DNA of 64,000 nt from an uncultured Lachnospiraceae bacterium (GCA_910586705.1 CAJUJK010000004.1:128708-192707), one strand, 5' to 3'. Positions 54,701 through 62,039 are shown, counted from the stretch's first letter. The notes: generated by a model from the letters alone, not told the origin. Made by a program: numbers and translations.

Positions 54701-54728
54701 ACAGGATTTAAGCATTCAGACCACTTGA
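51720..54728 (+). CDS. TOTE-type primase-helicase-PLD conflict protein
   Basis: 1,002-residue multidomain protein: coiled coil (about 4-33), archaeo-eukaryotic-type primase (AEP) of the TOTE conflict class (about 60-330) with a Cys group CRDCKR, FLVFDFDNHEK metal-binding Asp residues (about 172) and SRSGRGAHLWIFF; superfamily 2 helicase (about 465-830) with ATAFGKT, VDECHH, TATP and YAGRLNRD; and a C-terminal phospholipase D-like domain (about 880-1000) ending QHYCIIDREVVWYGSMNF. In the PLD motif HxK the Lys is Cys here. The family is tied to phage or plasmid conflict; the mechanism is not settled. ATG 51720 follows GAGGAG; it probably shares the ART-NADAR transcript. Confidence 0.85.
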   Translation: MTDEILSLKNKIICLEKENQYLKSLLDQAGISYSKEKLRQCEIFKENAFDEIKNRDLFDSNQGARIIPREITEHDANLFFGMFWGRTDVYAKRTVKKSTGEVNYYTQCYNFYKTGCPRVSGSKIRCRDCKRQAYKKLEKQQIMAHLKGASGDGTDVIGIYPLLEDDTCRFLVFDFDNHEKNAEKIDFANTDDIWKEEVDALREICVINGIDSLVERSRSGRGAHLWIFFQKKIEASLARKFGNALLRKGAESVNLKSFRFYDRMLPMQDHLSQGGIGNLIALPLQGQALKEGNSAFVDENWNAYPDQWKILLSKPKLSREFIEDKIKEWKIFASNKAVEINEIWGQDGEKPWDRTKDFWKGDVNGDLQITLADGVYILRENLAPRIQNQIRELAAFPNPIFFKNQAMGLSNFACSRYIYLGRDEGGYIRIPRGVLEDVTAKCDKAGIAYHMQDVRCGGNAIRVSFQGQLKESQIPEVEAMLKQETGILHAATAFGKTVVCCHIIAEKKVNTLILLQSSALIEQWESAMENFLTIDEELPEYETPTGRRKRRKSVIGRLQGAHDSTTGIIDIAMVGSVCKKGEFHRRLKEYGMVIVDECHHAASDTFAEILQEVRAKYVYGVTATPLRSDGLEKINYMLLGSVRYQFTAKDRAKEQGIAHLVYPRFTRAVAPRFQQDNMHPNEAYEMLRENEDRDALIINDVIKCIAEGRTPVILSRYIDHSRKLYDRLRNCADEVFLLSGENTKKQHHAVLEQMKQVKADKSMILVATGKLIGEGFDYPRLDTLIMAMPVSWKSVVEQYAGRLNRDYEGKKSVIIYDYVDSHISMFEKMYHKRLKAYKQIGYDICAGNTVEKQNAGAIYDIDTYAEVYRKDLLTANKEIIVASPVISGPKIEELMQSLKSQQEKGVQIRIVTWKPDRYGFGDSAYWMELQERMQNNGVEMNLVEDDCQHYCIIDREVVWYGSMNFLGKEDCEDNLMRVCSKEIAAELLEITFGKQDLSIQTT

Positions 54729-54755
54729 TACATTGTAAAAAGTGGTCTGACGGGG
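54717..54755 (+). terminator. Terminator-like hairpin after TOTE gene
   Basis: CAGACCACTT (54717-54726) pairs with AAGTGGTCTG (54740-54749), followed by ACGGGGTTCC. The start of the stem overlaps the end of the coding region. Its loop (GATACATTGTAAA) and flank resemble the mini-SpoIIID leader. Confidence 0.65.
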
Positions 54756-54774
54756 TTCCTTGTGTAGTGCCGGC

Positions 54775-55836
54775 TTATGATAATAAGGTATACTTAAGCA
54801 TCTGATAAGCAGCCTGCTTTTTTGCCTGTTTTTTAGAAGATGATTCTGCAAAAAAGTGTTTAGCCATCTCTTTTATGTGGCAGGTGCATTGCCAGACGGG
54901 GTTGCCATTATTATCATATTCTTGTGCGAAATCGTAGAAAGGTATTGAAAAATAGCCCCTTCTCGCGAGTATCTCCAGTTGGCTTATGGCATCATCTCTA
55001 TTGGGATTCGGGATTTCGTCACGAATAGAGAATAACAGATTATCCTGTTCCAATTTTTTATAGGCTAATTCACACGCTGCCTTGCGGGCCGCGCTTTTTG
55101 AGGGACCAAAACTTCTGAAAATTGTGTTCAGATTACCTAGTTTTAGGAGACAAGTATGTTTTAATTCGGGGCTGCCGTTATAGGAGGATGAAATACCATC
55201 AAAGGGAATATACCATACTGCCTGTGAAACTTTTTCAAAATGATACCATGGAACCATTCCATATCTCTTTAACGTCCATTCCTGTATAAGTCCGACATAA
55301 TTGTCCTCCTGATCCTCATCAAAATAACTGTCGGGATTAAGCATAATTTCAACAACATCTTGAAGTGCTTCCATATTCCAGTTGGAATCCAATGCCACTG
55401 CACCGAGAATTGCCTCAAACAGGTCCTCCTTAACGGACATTTGCTGATTAATATTTTTTTGTACATCACCATTTCCCATAATGAGATAATCTGCAAGATC
55501 TAAGATGGCAATTCTGTCTGCTAATGTTTTCTTTTGAACCAGTTTTTTCTTCAGCTCTGTCAATTCGGCTTCATTTTTATCACATGAAAACTCGTCAAAT
55601 TCTCCGTTTGGATCAAAATCTTCGTAATCTCTGATAAAGCATCCGTATTTTTCTGCCAGCAGTTTTACCACAATGAGATCCAGTACCTTGTCGCCGATAA
55701 ACTCTAGTATCTCGTTATCCTCTCCGCCATATTCTTTTGCATAGGAGCGCCTGACAAATGCCTGCTGCAACAAATCAGTATTCCGAAAGTTGTAGCCGAT
55801 TTGGTCCTGAATGAATTGCAAATCCTTCTTGTTCAT
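54775..55836 (-). CDS. RNase III-family protein
   Basis: 353-residue ribonuclease III-like protein. The N-terminal nuclease domain (about residues 1-150) keeps the catalytic acids: NEILEFIGDKVLDLIV (Glu and Asp) and KEDLFEAILGAVALD (Asp and Glu). An extra acidic loop (DYEDFDPNGEFDEFSC) splits it. The C-terminal half resembles two double-stranded-RNA-binding regions: GPSKSAARKAACELAYKKLE (about 225-244) and a second with SSSKKQAKKQAAYQML near the end. The housekeeping rnc protein is about 230 residues, so this longer version is an accessory paralogue, probably defence-related, convergent to the TOTE gene. AGGAGG fixes the start. Confidence 0.83.
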   Translation of the reverse strand: MNKKDLQFIQDQIGYNFRNTDLLQQAFVRRSYAKEYGGEDNEILEFIGDKVLDLIVVKLLAEKYGCFIRDYEDFDPNGEFDEFSCDKNEAELTELKKKLVQKKTLADRIAILDLADYLIMGNGDVQKNINQQMSVKEDLFEAILGAVALDSNWNMEALQDVVEIMLNPDSYFDEDQEDNYVGLIQEWTLKRYGMVPWYHFEKVSQAVWYIPFDGISSSYNGSPELKHTCLLKLGNLNTIFRSFGPSKSAARKAACELAYKKLEQDNLLFSIRDEIPNPNRDDAISQLEILARRGYFSIPFYDFAQEYDNNGNPVWQCTCHIKEMAKHFFAESSSKKQAKKQAAYQMLKYTLLS

Positions 55837-56376
55837 AAAAATACCTCCTAGTATTATTCTCACTAAAAGGCATAATAAATGTCCGACAAAATAAAACTGT
55901 TAGGCACAGTCATACCGTCAGACATGATAGATTAAATTAGATTCTTTGTTTTTGGGTGTTTATAAATGTTTACTTGCATAAATAGGAATAAACACATAGA
56001 AACAATGTTTCAAATTTAAAATATTATGCCTTAAGAAAAAGATATCAAAGAGCAGAGATACAGTCAACATTTTTTTGTTTTGAGTTTCCATTAAATTTAT
56101 TAAAGCATCTGTGGAGGGATGACTTTTAATATATAAGCCGTAGTTATTATGGGGAATAGGGGTAAAATTATTTAAACGGAAGATAAAAAGAAGGTAAACT
56201 TTTATACAGTGTTGCTACGTTGCGTAGTCGCACTGTATAATAATATCAAGAAGGATTAACAAAAATGGAGTACAGTTAATTTCAATTCACATGATTTGTC
56301 TAGAAGGTAGGACAATGGAGATAACGGTAATGAAAATATAAACAGAAGAATATTGGAGGGGAGCAAAAGAAAAGCT
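55837..56376. other. AT-rich intergenic region
   Basis: No gene is visible in these 540 bases. It holds the leftward promoter region of the RNase III-like gene and a nested palindrome at 56202-56240. Short frames up to 56376 have no ribosome sites; the next gene remnant begins at 56377. Confidence 0.5.
56202..56240. promoter_or_regulatory. Nested palindrome overlapping a -10 box
   Basis: TTATACAGTG (56202-56211) pairs with CACTGTATAA (56231-56240) and encloses CTACG (56215-56219) with CGTAG (56223-56227). The right arm continues into TGTATAAT (extended -10, TATAAT at 56236-56241). It could be an operator, a hairpin origin or an attachment-like site. Confidence 0.5.
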
Positions 56377-57331
56377 ATGAAGATATTTTGGACATGGATT
56401 CATACAATTATGTTTTCCCTATTAGCTACGGCTTCTACGTTTAAAGCGATTACGAAAGCTGGAATAGAAATTTATAATGATGAAAAGCTTTCAAATGTAA
56501 AAAGGAAGTTTTATTTGGGAGAAGAAATTATGATGTTGGTCATAATTTTTGCTGTTATCTTTGCTGGCTTACGTTGGTTTTCGCATATTGTAGTGAAAAA
56601 TCAGACAGTTGCTATTTGTTCTTTTGTAGTGGTGGGAATTGTATATGCGTGTATAGCAGTTAGGCAGATAATAAAAATGATATTTATTCCAGTAAAAAAA
56701 AGCATTTTCATCTTCTGATATTGATGATTTTATAAATACATATATTGGATGGTGGCTTATAGTGCTTGTGGAGAGTTTTATAGGAATAGAGAGTAGTATA
56801 TTAGATAAAATACCGCCAACTTATAGAGAAGTAGTAATGGTTGGAATGCATTTTGCGTGGTACTATTTTAATATTTTATTTGCGTTTGGAAGCGTATATA
56901 TTTTACTGGTTTATTTATACAAAGCGGTAAAAAGTGTTATGGTCAAATTTAATTTTAGATGGGAAAGAATAGAAACTATTGTGAATCATATATTTGATTT
57001 ATGCCAGCGTGGCGAGAAGTATGGCGGATTGTGAAGTTTTAGGTTATGGAAAGAGAATAATAAAAAGAGCGTTGTATGTAAAATATTTATGACTATTCCA
57101 TTGTTGCTATTCGATATAGTTAGCTTAACATATCTGTTAGCAAAATATTTTGTTCAGATGATGGCTCTGAATATTACTAAGTTAATTTATGATTCGATAA
57201 GAACAGTATTTGGGAGTGTTTTTTTCATTATTCAGTATAATGCGTACGAAGAAGCAACAAAAACGGTATACGAGGTTGTTGGAACTATAGCTTTAATACC
57301 ATATTTCATTAGGAGAATGACGAAAGAATAA
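56377..57331 (+). pseudogene. Broken copy of multispanning membrane protein
   Basis: Decayed paralogue of the intact 348-residue membrane protein at 60528. It starts MKIFWTWIHTIMFSLLATAS and reads in frame to a run of eight A residues (about 56695-56702), where a one-base change shifts the frame. The sequence resumes in another frame (TYIGWWLIVLVESF..., 56740 onward), meets an in-frame TGA at 57032 where the paralogue has Arg, and continues to 57331 with a deletion of about 30 residues. The A-run could allow slippage. The mini-SpoIIID copy 2 lies 70 bases downstream. Confidence 0.8.
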
Positions 57332-57400
57332 ATGATAGAAGGACAGTACAACTTGGAAATGAGATGCTTGGCAGAAAATAAGGATATAGGTCAATATATG

Positions 57401-57590
57401 GTCATACCCCCTCAAAATACTTCATACAATGTAAAAAAGTATTCTGAGGGGTTTTCTCTTGAAGGATTATATCGAAGAGCGTGCGATGAACATTGCCAAT
57501 TATATTATCGAAAACAATGCCACGGTGAGGCAGACGGCGAAGGAGTTTGGGATTAGCAAGAGTACGGTACATATGGTAGTAACAAAATAG
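57401..57590 (+). repeat. Mini-SpoIIID repeat, copy 2
   Basis: Identical over 190 bases to copy 1, from GTCATACC to the TAG stop, with unrelated flanks on both sides. It lies between the broken membrane-protein gene and the MntA-HepT pair. The leader hairpin and the GAGGGG ribosome site are intact. Confidence 0.85.
57459..57590 (+). CDS. Mini-SpoIIID helix-turn-helix protein
   Basis: Same 43-codon TTG-started frame as the copy at 49804, giving the identical product: the SpoIIID helix-turn-helix half (ATVRQTAKEFGISKSTVH) without the C-terminal basic region. GAGGGG sits seven bases ahead of the start inside the hairpin arm. The 258-base gap to the next gene (57591-57848) is AT-rich, with no other gene. 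Confidence 0.5.
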   Translation: MKDYIEERAMNIANYIIENNATVRQTAKEFGISKSTVHMVVTK

Positions 57591-57848
57591 GACGGTATAG
57601 AAATGGAGTAATTTGGGTAATCGAATAGGGGGAATGGAGAAACGCTGTTTGCGGAGAGGTGCCGCAGGTGGCGTTTTTGTATATATGTGGACAGAGCAGT
57701 GTGGAGCGTAAAGCTATTATAGTTTTAGAAAAAACTTAATATGAAGGGTAAATTTTTGGAAAGGTTTTGATTGCATAGGACTTGGATTTAAAGTAAAATG
57801 ATTATAAATTCAACTGCTTACGAAATGATGTCAAGGGAGTGATTGCGT

Positions 57849-58142
57849 ATGCGATATACTATCAATGAAATTAAGAGTAAAACAACTCCTATTGCTAAAG
57901 CATATGGGATTGGACGAATGAGTTTGTTTGGTTCTTATGCCAGGGGTGAAGCAAAAGACGATAGTGATGTTGATTTATATATTGAACGCGGGAGGTTGAA
58001 AAGCCTGCTGCAGTATTTTTCATTTGTTGATGAGTTGGAAAATGTTTTGAATTGTCATGTGGATGTTGTGACTACCGGGATTGAAGATAAGCAGTTTCTT
58101 TCTGCGATTATGCAAGAGGGGGTACTTCTGTATGAAGAATGA
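57849..58142 (+). CDS. mntA: MntA-like minimal nucleotidyltransferase antitoxin
   Basis: 97-residue minimal nucleotidyltransferase with the active site GSYARGEAKDDSDVDLYIE (about residues 28-46), i.e. GSx10DxD. In MntA-HepT systems this enzyme adds AMP to the toxin HepT at a Tyr and so inactivates it. The stop overlaps the hepT start by 11 bases. ATG 57849 is preferred over a TTG two codons earlier. A decayed sister copy lies at 48550. Confidence 0.88.
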   Translation: MRYTINEIKSKTTPIAKAYGIGRMSLFGSYARGEAKDDSDVDLYIERGRLKSLLQYFSFVDELENVLNCHVDVVTTGIEDKQFLSAIMQEGVLLYEE

Positions 58143-58467
58143 GGATATTCTGCTTATTAAGAAAATGATTAAATACTGCGATGATATTGGTACTCTTATG
58201 ACAAAATTTGATATGGATTTTGAAAAATATAAAACGGATATTTCTTTTCAATACTCGTGCAATATGTGTATTATTCAGATTGGAGAACTTGCTAATAGAG
58301 TATCAGAAGAAATAAAAGGAACTGGTAAAAATATTCCGTGGCGCGCAATTAAGGGAATGAGAAATTTGCATGCACATGATTATGAAAATGTTGATTTGGA
58401 AATTGTTTGGAATACATTACTGGAGGATATCCCGATGCTTATGGAAAGTCTGAAAAAATTACTGTAG
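58132..58467 (+). CDS. hepT: HepT-like ribonuclease toxin
   Basis: HEPN-family toxin of 111 residues. The HEPN catalytic motif appears as RNLHAHDYENVDLEIVW (about residues 83-99), an RX4-6H pattern followed by the AMP-accepting Tyr (HDY). HEPN toxins cut RNA, often tRNA. It is translated with MntA through an 11-base overlap. A truncated DUF6998 gene follows within 27 bases. Confidence 0.9.
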   Translation: MKNEDILLIKKMIKYCDDIGTLMTKFDMDFEKYKTDISFQYSCNMCIIQIGELANRVSEEIKGTGKNIPWRAIKGMRNLHAHDYENVDLEIVWNTLLEDIPMLMESLKKLL

Positions 58468-58493
58468 TATTAGCTTCGGGGGGATATGATGTT

Positions 58494-58706
58494 ATGGAAA
58501 TAGAGCAGTTGAGCACAAAAGAAGTTATAAAATTATATAGTGCATCCATCAAGGAGTTAAAGCGTAGAAAAATCATCAGGACTAACAATGTGATAGGAGA
58601 TATGGGAGAATATCTTGCCATAGCGCACTACAATAATACTCCAGGATTGCCGAATCTTGCCCCGGCCCCTGTCGGAACGGAAAATATAGAATGGTTTTGT
58701 AGGTAA
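58494..58706 (+). pseudogene. Truncated DUF6998-type gene
   Basis: 70-codon frame whose product ELKRRKIIRTNNVIGDMGEY ... NNTPGLPNLAPAPVGTENI matches the N-terminus of the DUF6998 family, a restriction-like domain. The remaining protein is missing: after ENI the sequence turns to EWFCR and stops. GGGGGG precedes the ATG. The bases at the break (AATATAGAATGG) resemble those just after the first mini-SpoIIID copy (AAATAGAATGG), hinting at a shared recombination junction. Confidence 0.6.
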
Positions 58707-58816
58707 TGCAATGGAAAATAAGCCGTTGGAAAGTAGTTGATGGCATAGATGTCTGAAATTTAGCTTATTAAAGCTAGTTCCATCAAACGAACTTTGAGGA
58801 GAATAAAATTTAGATA

Positions 58817-58857
58817 GAGGTCGTTGAAATCACAGGATTTCAGCGACCTCGCATTTT
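58817..58857 (+). terminator. Rho-independent terminator
   Basis: GAGGTCGTTGAAATC (58817-58831) pairs with GATTTCAGCGACCTC (58836-58850), one mismatch, then CATTTTT. It closes the rightward MntA-HepT region and abuts the stop of the leftward gene. 58707-58816 has no gene. Confidence 0.8.
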
Positions 58858-59219
58858 TACAGATTATGGTTGTATTGGGATTCTACTTGGTGAATTACTT
58901 CATCCAAGGTTTTGGATTTGGATTTAATTTCCAAGTAGGACTTTTTCCAAAGCAAATCTTGTCGTAAACTTTCTGAAGAAGCGTTGTAAATAGGTGTAGA
59001 ATTACCATCAGGAGGATTCATCAAAAAGAAAAATAAATGATTTTCTGGGTGTTCACTGTTAATAGCTGCTATTTTTTTGCGGGCAGTTACCATATTAAAA
59101 GGAATCGAGGATAATATCCAAGCGATTTCTGAAATGTCTTTATGTATCTTTAGAACTTCATCAACCAACTTTGCAGATTTGAAACTTTCTTGTAGTTGCT
59201 TGTAGTCTGATGTTGTCAT
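58857..59219 (-). CDS. Hypothetical protein, 120 aa
   Basis: Leftward gene with a strong AAAGGAG ribosome site. The product is mostly alpha-helical and charged (SDYKQLQESFKSAKLVDEVL at the start, then KIHKDISEIAWILSSIPFNM, LWKKSYLEIKSKSKTLDEVI), with no membrane segment or signal peptide. No family recognised. It stands alone between two convergent/divergent defence units and could be an antitoxin or immunity-type protein, but that is only position-based. Confidence 0.6.
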   Translation of the reverse strand: MTTSDYKQLQESFKSAKLVDEVLKIHKDISEIAWILSSIPFNMVTARKKIAAINSEHPENHLFFFLMNPPDGNSTPIYNASSESLRQDLLWKKSYLEIKSKSKTLDEVIHQVESQYNHNL

Positions 59220-59408
59220 GTGAAATCTCCTTTTCTGTTTATGGTATCATTATAACTTGTTATTGGAAAATAAAAACGCCAACTTATCGACAAATGTAGA
59301 CAAGCCAGAATGATTGTTTTGGATAAGAATACGAGAAAAAATGTCAGATATTGTTTTTAAATAGTAATAAGTATGTATAATATAGAAATAAGATGGAGGT
59401 AAAAGATT

Positions 59409-60438
59409 ATGTTATGCCAATTTACCGTAAAAAATTATAAAAGTATCCGTGAAGAAATGACCTTTGATATGCAGGCTGCGGCAATCATGGAGCATAAGAA
59501 TAGAATCATTGAAACAAAAGACGGAGAAAAGTTTTTGCCGGCATCCGTTATCTATGGACCGAATGGCGGTGGTAAATCGAATGTGCTAGAGAGGCTTTGC
59601 ATGCATTGGATGCAAAGATCTTAAGACCTTTTGCGCGACCTGTGATAAATCGGAGTGTGAATTTAAGGCCAGAAAGATTCCGATGGAACCCTTTGCTTTT
59701 TCGGAAGAGACAAGAAAAGAGCCGACACAGTTTGAAGTGTTCTTTAGAACTGATGTGGCAGAATACCGTTATATCCTTCATATGAGACAGGATTTTGTGG
59801 TGCATGAGAGTCTGGATCGAATCAAGTTAGACACTGGGAGGCGGTCAGCGCTTTTTGTTAGAAATGGCAGTGAGGTGGATTTAAAAGGTGTTTTTGGAAA
59901 AATCAAAATCAGTGAAGAAATCTCAGAGAATTTGCCGTTTCTGTCTTATCTTGGGATAACTTATAAAAAGAACGAGATCATTTCTGATGTGATCCAGTGG
60001 TTTGAGGATTCTATTGACTTTCTAAATTATGGAAATCCAAGACAGGAGTTGCGAACAGCGATAGCGAAGACAGACGAGGTAAAAAAACTTGTGCTGGATA
60101 TGATTCGTGAGATGGATTTAGACATTGAGGATTTTCGCATTGAGGAAAAAGATGATAATCATATAGAAGTTTATACCAGGCATATTGTAAACGGATACAG
60201 TACGGAATTAACTTTGTCTGAGGAGTCCAGCGGAACAAAGAAGTTGTTTGAGTTACTGCCCTGTATTGCAAGAAGTCTTGTTATTGGCACAACTCTCGTA
60301 ATTGATGAATTGGATACAAAAATCCATCCTGTCTTGTTGCGATATGTCATTATGTTGTTCAGTGATATGGAGATTAACAAGAATGGCGCAGATCCATATC
60401 TGAAAAAGATTATAGATTGGAGTGATGTCAATACCTAA
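59409..60438 (+). pseudogene. Broken AAA-family ATPase (abortive-infection type)
   Basis: Remnant of an SMC-like/OLD-type AAA ATPase often found in abortive infection loci. Walker A VIYGPNGGGKSNVLE (about residues 47-61) is in the first frame (59409-59624). A frameshift near 59590 and a second near 59637 break the reading, then the main frame continues from about 59640 to 60438 with FSEETRKEPTQFEVFF, the signature-like SEESSGTKKLFELLP and Walker B TLVIDELDTKIHP. After SDMEINKNGA the expected SHD switch region is missing and replaced by unrelated residues. It should be inactive. Confidence 0.75.
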
Positions 60439-60527
60439 GAAGTTAGATGAGAGAAGATGAGACATCAGTAATGTATTACACTGGAAATAGAGTGAAAGAT
60501 ATATTTTAGGAGGCGAGAGAGAAAGTT

Positions 60528-61574
60528 ATGGAGATATTTTTGTCATGTGTTCACACGATTATGTTTACTATTTTGGCTTTTGCATTTAGGTTTACAGAGA
60601 TAAGAAGTGCGGGCAAAGAATTATTTAATAATGAAAAACATTCAGATGATAAAAAGGAGTTTTATTTGGGTGAAAAAATTGTGCTGATTATTATAATTTT
60701 TGCTGTTGTAATTTCACTTGCATTCATTGTATTCTATGTTGCTAAAAGAAATACATTTGTAGCTGTTTGGTTTTGTGCAGTGGCTGGAATTGCATATGTG
60801 TATATAGCGGTTAAGCAGATAGTAAAAATGCTACTTATTCCAGAAAAAAGAGGATTCTCAAATGCTGATATTGATGGTTTCATGAATACATATCTGGGTT
60901 GGTGGATTATTGTACTTGTGGTGAGTGCTTTAAAAACAGGAGGCGGTATAACAGAAAAAATAATGCCAATTTATAGGGAAGACATAATGGTTGGAATGCT
61001 TTTTGTGTGGTGCTATTTTAATATTTTGTTTATAGCAGGAGGGCTGTATATATTTTTATGTTTTTCATTGAAATTTGTAAAATATTTAGTATCTAAATTT
61101 AATTTTATGTTCAAAAAAATAGAGTCTATTGTGAATAGAATATTTGATTTGGAGCAAAAGGGAGAAAAATATGATGGACTAAGAAGTTATAGATTATGGA
61201 AAGAGAATAACGAAAAAGGTGTTAAGTATAAATGCGGTATGACTATTCCAATGTTTATGCTTGATATATGTAGTATAACATTATCGTTTTTAAAATATTT
61301 ACTTAAATTGATGTTTTGTTCTATATTTAAGTTTATTTATGAAACGATAACTGTATTGTATAAATGTGCTAAAAAATTATGGAGTAAGTATAAAAATAAT
61401 GAATGGATGTATTTACTAGCACAAATGGCAGGAGTATGTAGCTGCGTGATTGTTTTTCTGAAACTTCAATACGGTGAGTATGAAGAGGTGACAAGAAAGG
61501 TATATGAATTTTTGGGAATCATGATTTTACTACCATATTTTACTAATAAGATAGTTAGTATGAATAAGCAGTAG
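60528..61574 (+). CDS. Multispanning membrane protein, intact paralogue
   Basis: 348-residue integral membrane protein, Lys-rich, with about eight hydrophobic helices (residues about 4-22, 50-72, 78-103, 122-140, 157-185, 240-265, 295-318, 325-342) and a charged cytoplasmic loop (about 186-238: FNFMFKKIESIVNRIFDLEQ). No family recognised. AGGAGG precedes the ATG. A broken copy lies at 56377; both are followed by a mini-SpoIIID unit, so gene and unit may move together. A membrane effector of a defence cassette is possible but unproven. Confidence 0.7.
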   Translation: MEIFLSCVHTIMFTILAFAFRFTEIRSAGKELFNNEKHSDDKKEFYLGEKIVLIIIIFAVVISLAFIVFYVAKRNTFVAVWFCAVAGIAYVYIAVKQIVKMLLIPEKRGFSNADIDGFMNTYLGWWIIVLVVSALKTGGGITEKIMPIYREDIMVGMLFVWCYFNILFIAGGLYIFLCFSLKFVKYLVSKFNFMFKKIESIVNRIFDLEQKGEKYDGLRSYRLWKENNEKGVKYKCGMTIPMFMLDICSITLSFLKYLLKLMFCSIFKFIYETITVLYKCAKKLWSKYKNNEWMYLLAQMAGVCSCVIVFLKLQYGEYEEVTRKVYEFLGIMILLPYFTNKIVSMNKQ

Positions 61575-61677
61575 AAAGAGGAGTATATAAATTTGATAAA
61601 GGAACAAATACAAATAGATAGTGCTGTTGAGTAAAGATAAAGTAAAGCAAAAATAGGGATACATTGTTTAATATAAG

Positions 61678-61867
61678 GTCATACCCCCCCCCACAACCCT
61701 TCATACAATGTAAAAAAGTATTCTGAGGGGTTTTCTCTTGAAGGACTATATTGAAGAGCGTGCAATGAACATTGCCAACTATATTATTGAGAACAATGCT
61801 ACGGTGAGGCAGACGGCGAAGGAGTTTGGGATTAGTAAGAGTACGGTACATACGGTAGTAATAAAAT
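61678..61867 (+). repeat. Mini-SpoIIID repeat, copy 3
   Basis: Diverged copy of the 190-base unit. The 5' arm of the hairpin has become a C-run (ATACCCCCCCCCC, then ACAACCC), so the stem no longer forms properly, but the 3' arm and GAGGGG are kept. The coding part differs from copy 1 at eight third-codon positions without changing an amino acid up to residue 38. Confidence 0.82.
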
Positions 61868-61878
61868 GGAACGTTTAG
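61738..61878 (+). CDS. Mini-SpoIIID helix-turn-helix protein, variant
   Basis: TTG-started frame of 46 codons. Residues 1-38 are identical to the other two copies (ATVRQTAKEFGISKSTVH), then TVVIKWNV: the TAG of the others is TGG here. Eight silent changes and no replacement across the helix-turn-helix suggest it has been kept as a protein. It precedes the RelB/RelE-like pair by 161 bases, which contain no further gene. Confidence 0.5.
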   Translation: MKDYIEERAMNIANYIIENNATVRQTAKEFGISKSTVHTVVIKWNV

Positions 61879-62039
61879 TCTTGAAGATTCTATAAGAGGA
61901 CAAGAGTGTAATTTCTACATAAAAGATTTGTATAAAATGGATTCATCACTTATAATAAAAAGGAAGGAATACAAAGAATTTTTGGAGAAGCTATATAAAA
62001 ATTGAATAAGTTTATGAGAGAAAAGCGAGGTGATTGCAT

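Noticed and set aside
58407..58493. Upstream extension of the DUF6998 fragment into hepT
   Set aside because: The extension overlaps the hepT coding region in another frame and lacks family similarity; the ATG at 58494 has its own ribosome site.
61681..61693. Long C-run in copy 3 as a functional element
   Set aside because: Homopolymer runs are prone to sequencing error and slippage, so I treated it only as the reason the stem is lost.
49746..61867. The three 190-bp repeats as a CRISPR array
   Set aside because: The copies are far longer than CRISPR repeats, are kilobases apart and hold a coding frame; no cas gene is present.
49746..61867. The 190-bp unit as a classical insertion sequence or MITE
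   Set aside because: No terminal inverted repeats or target-site duplications are visible at any of the three copies and no transposase is nearby.
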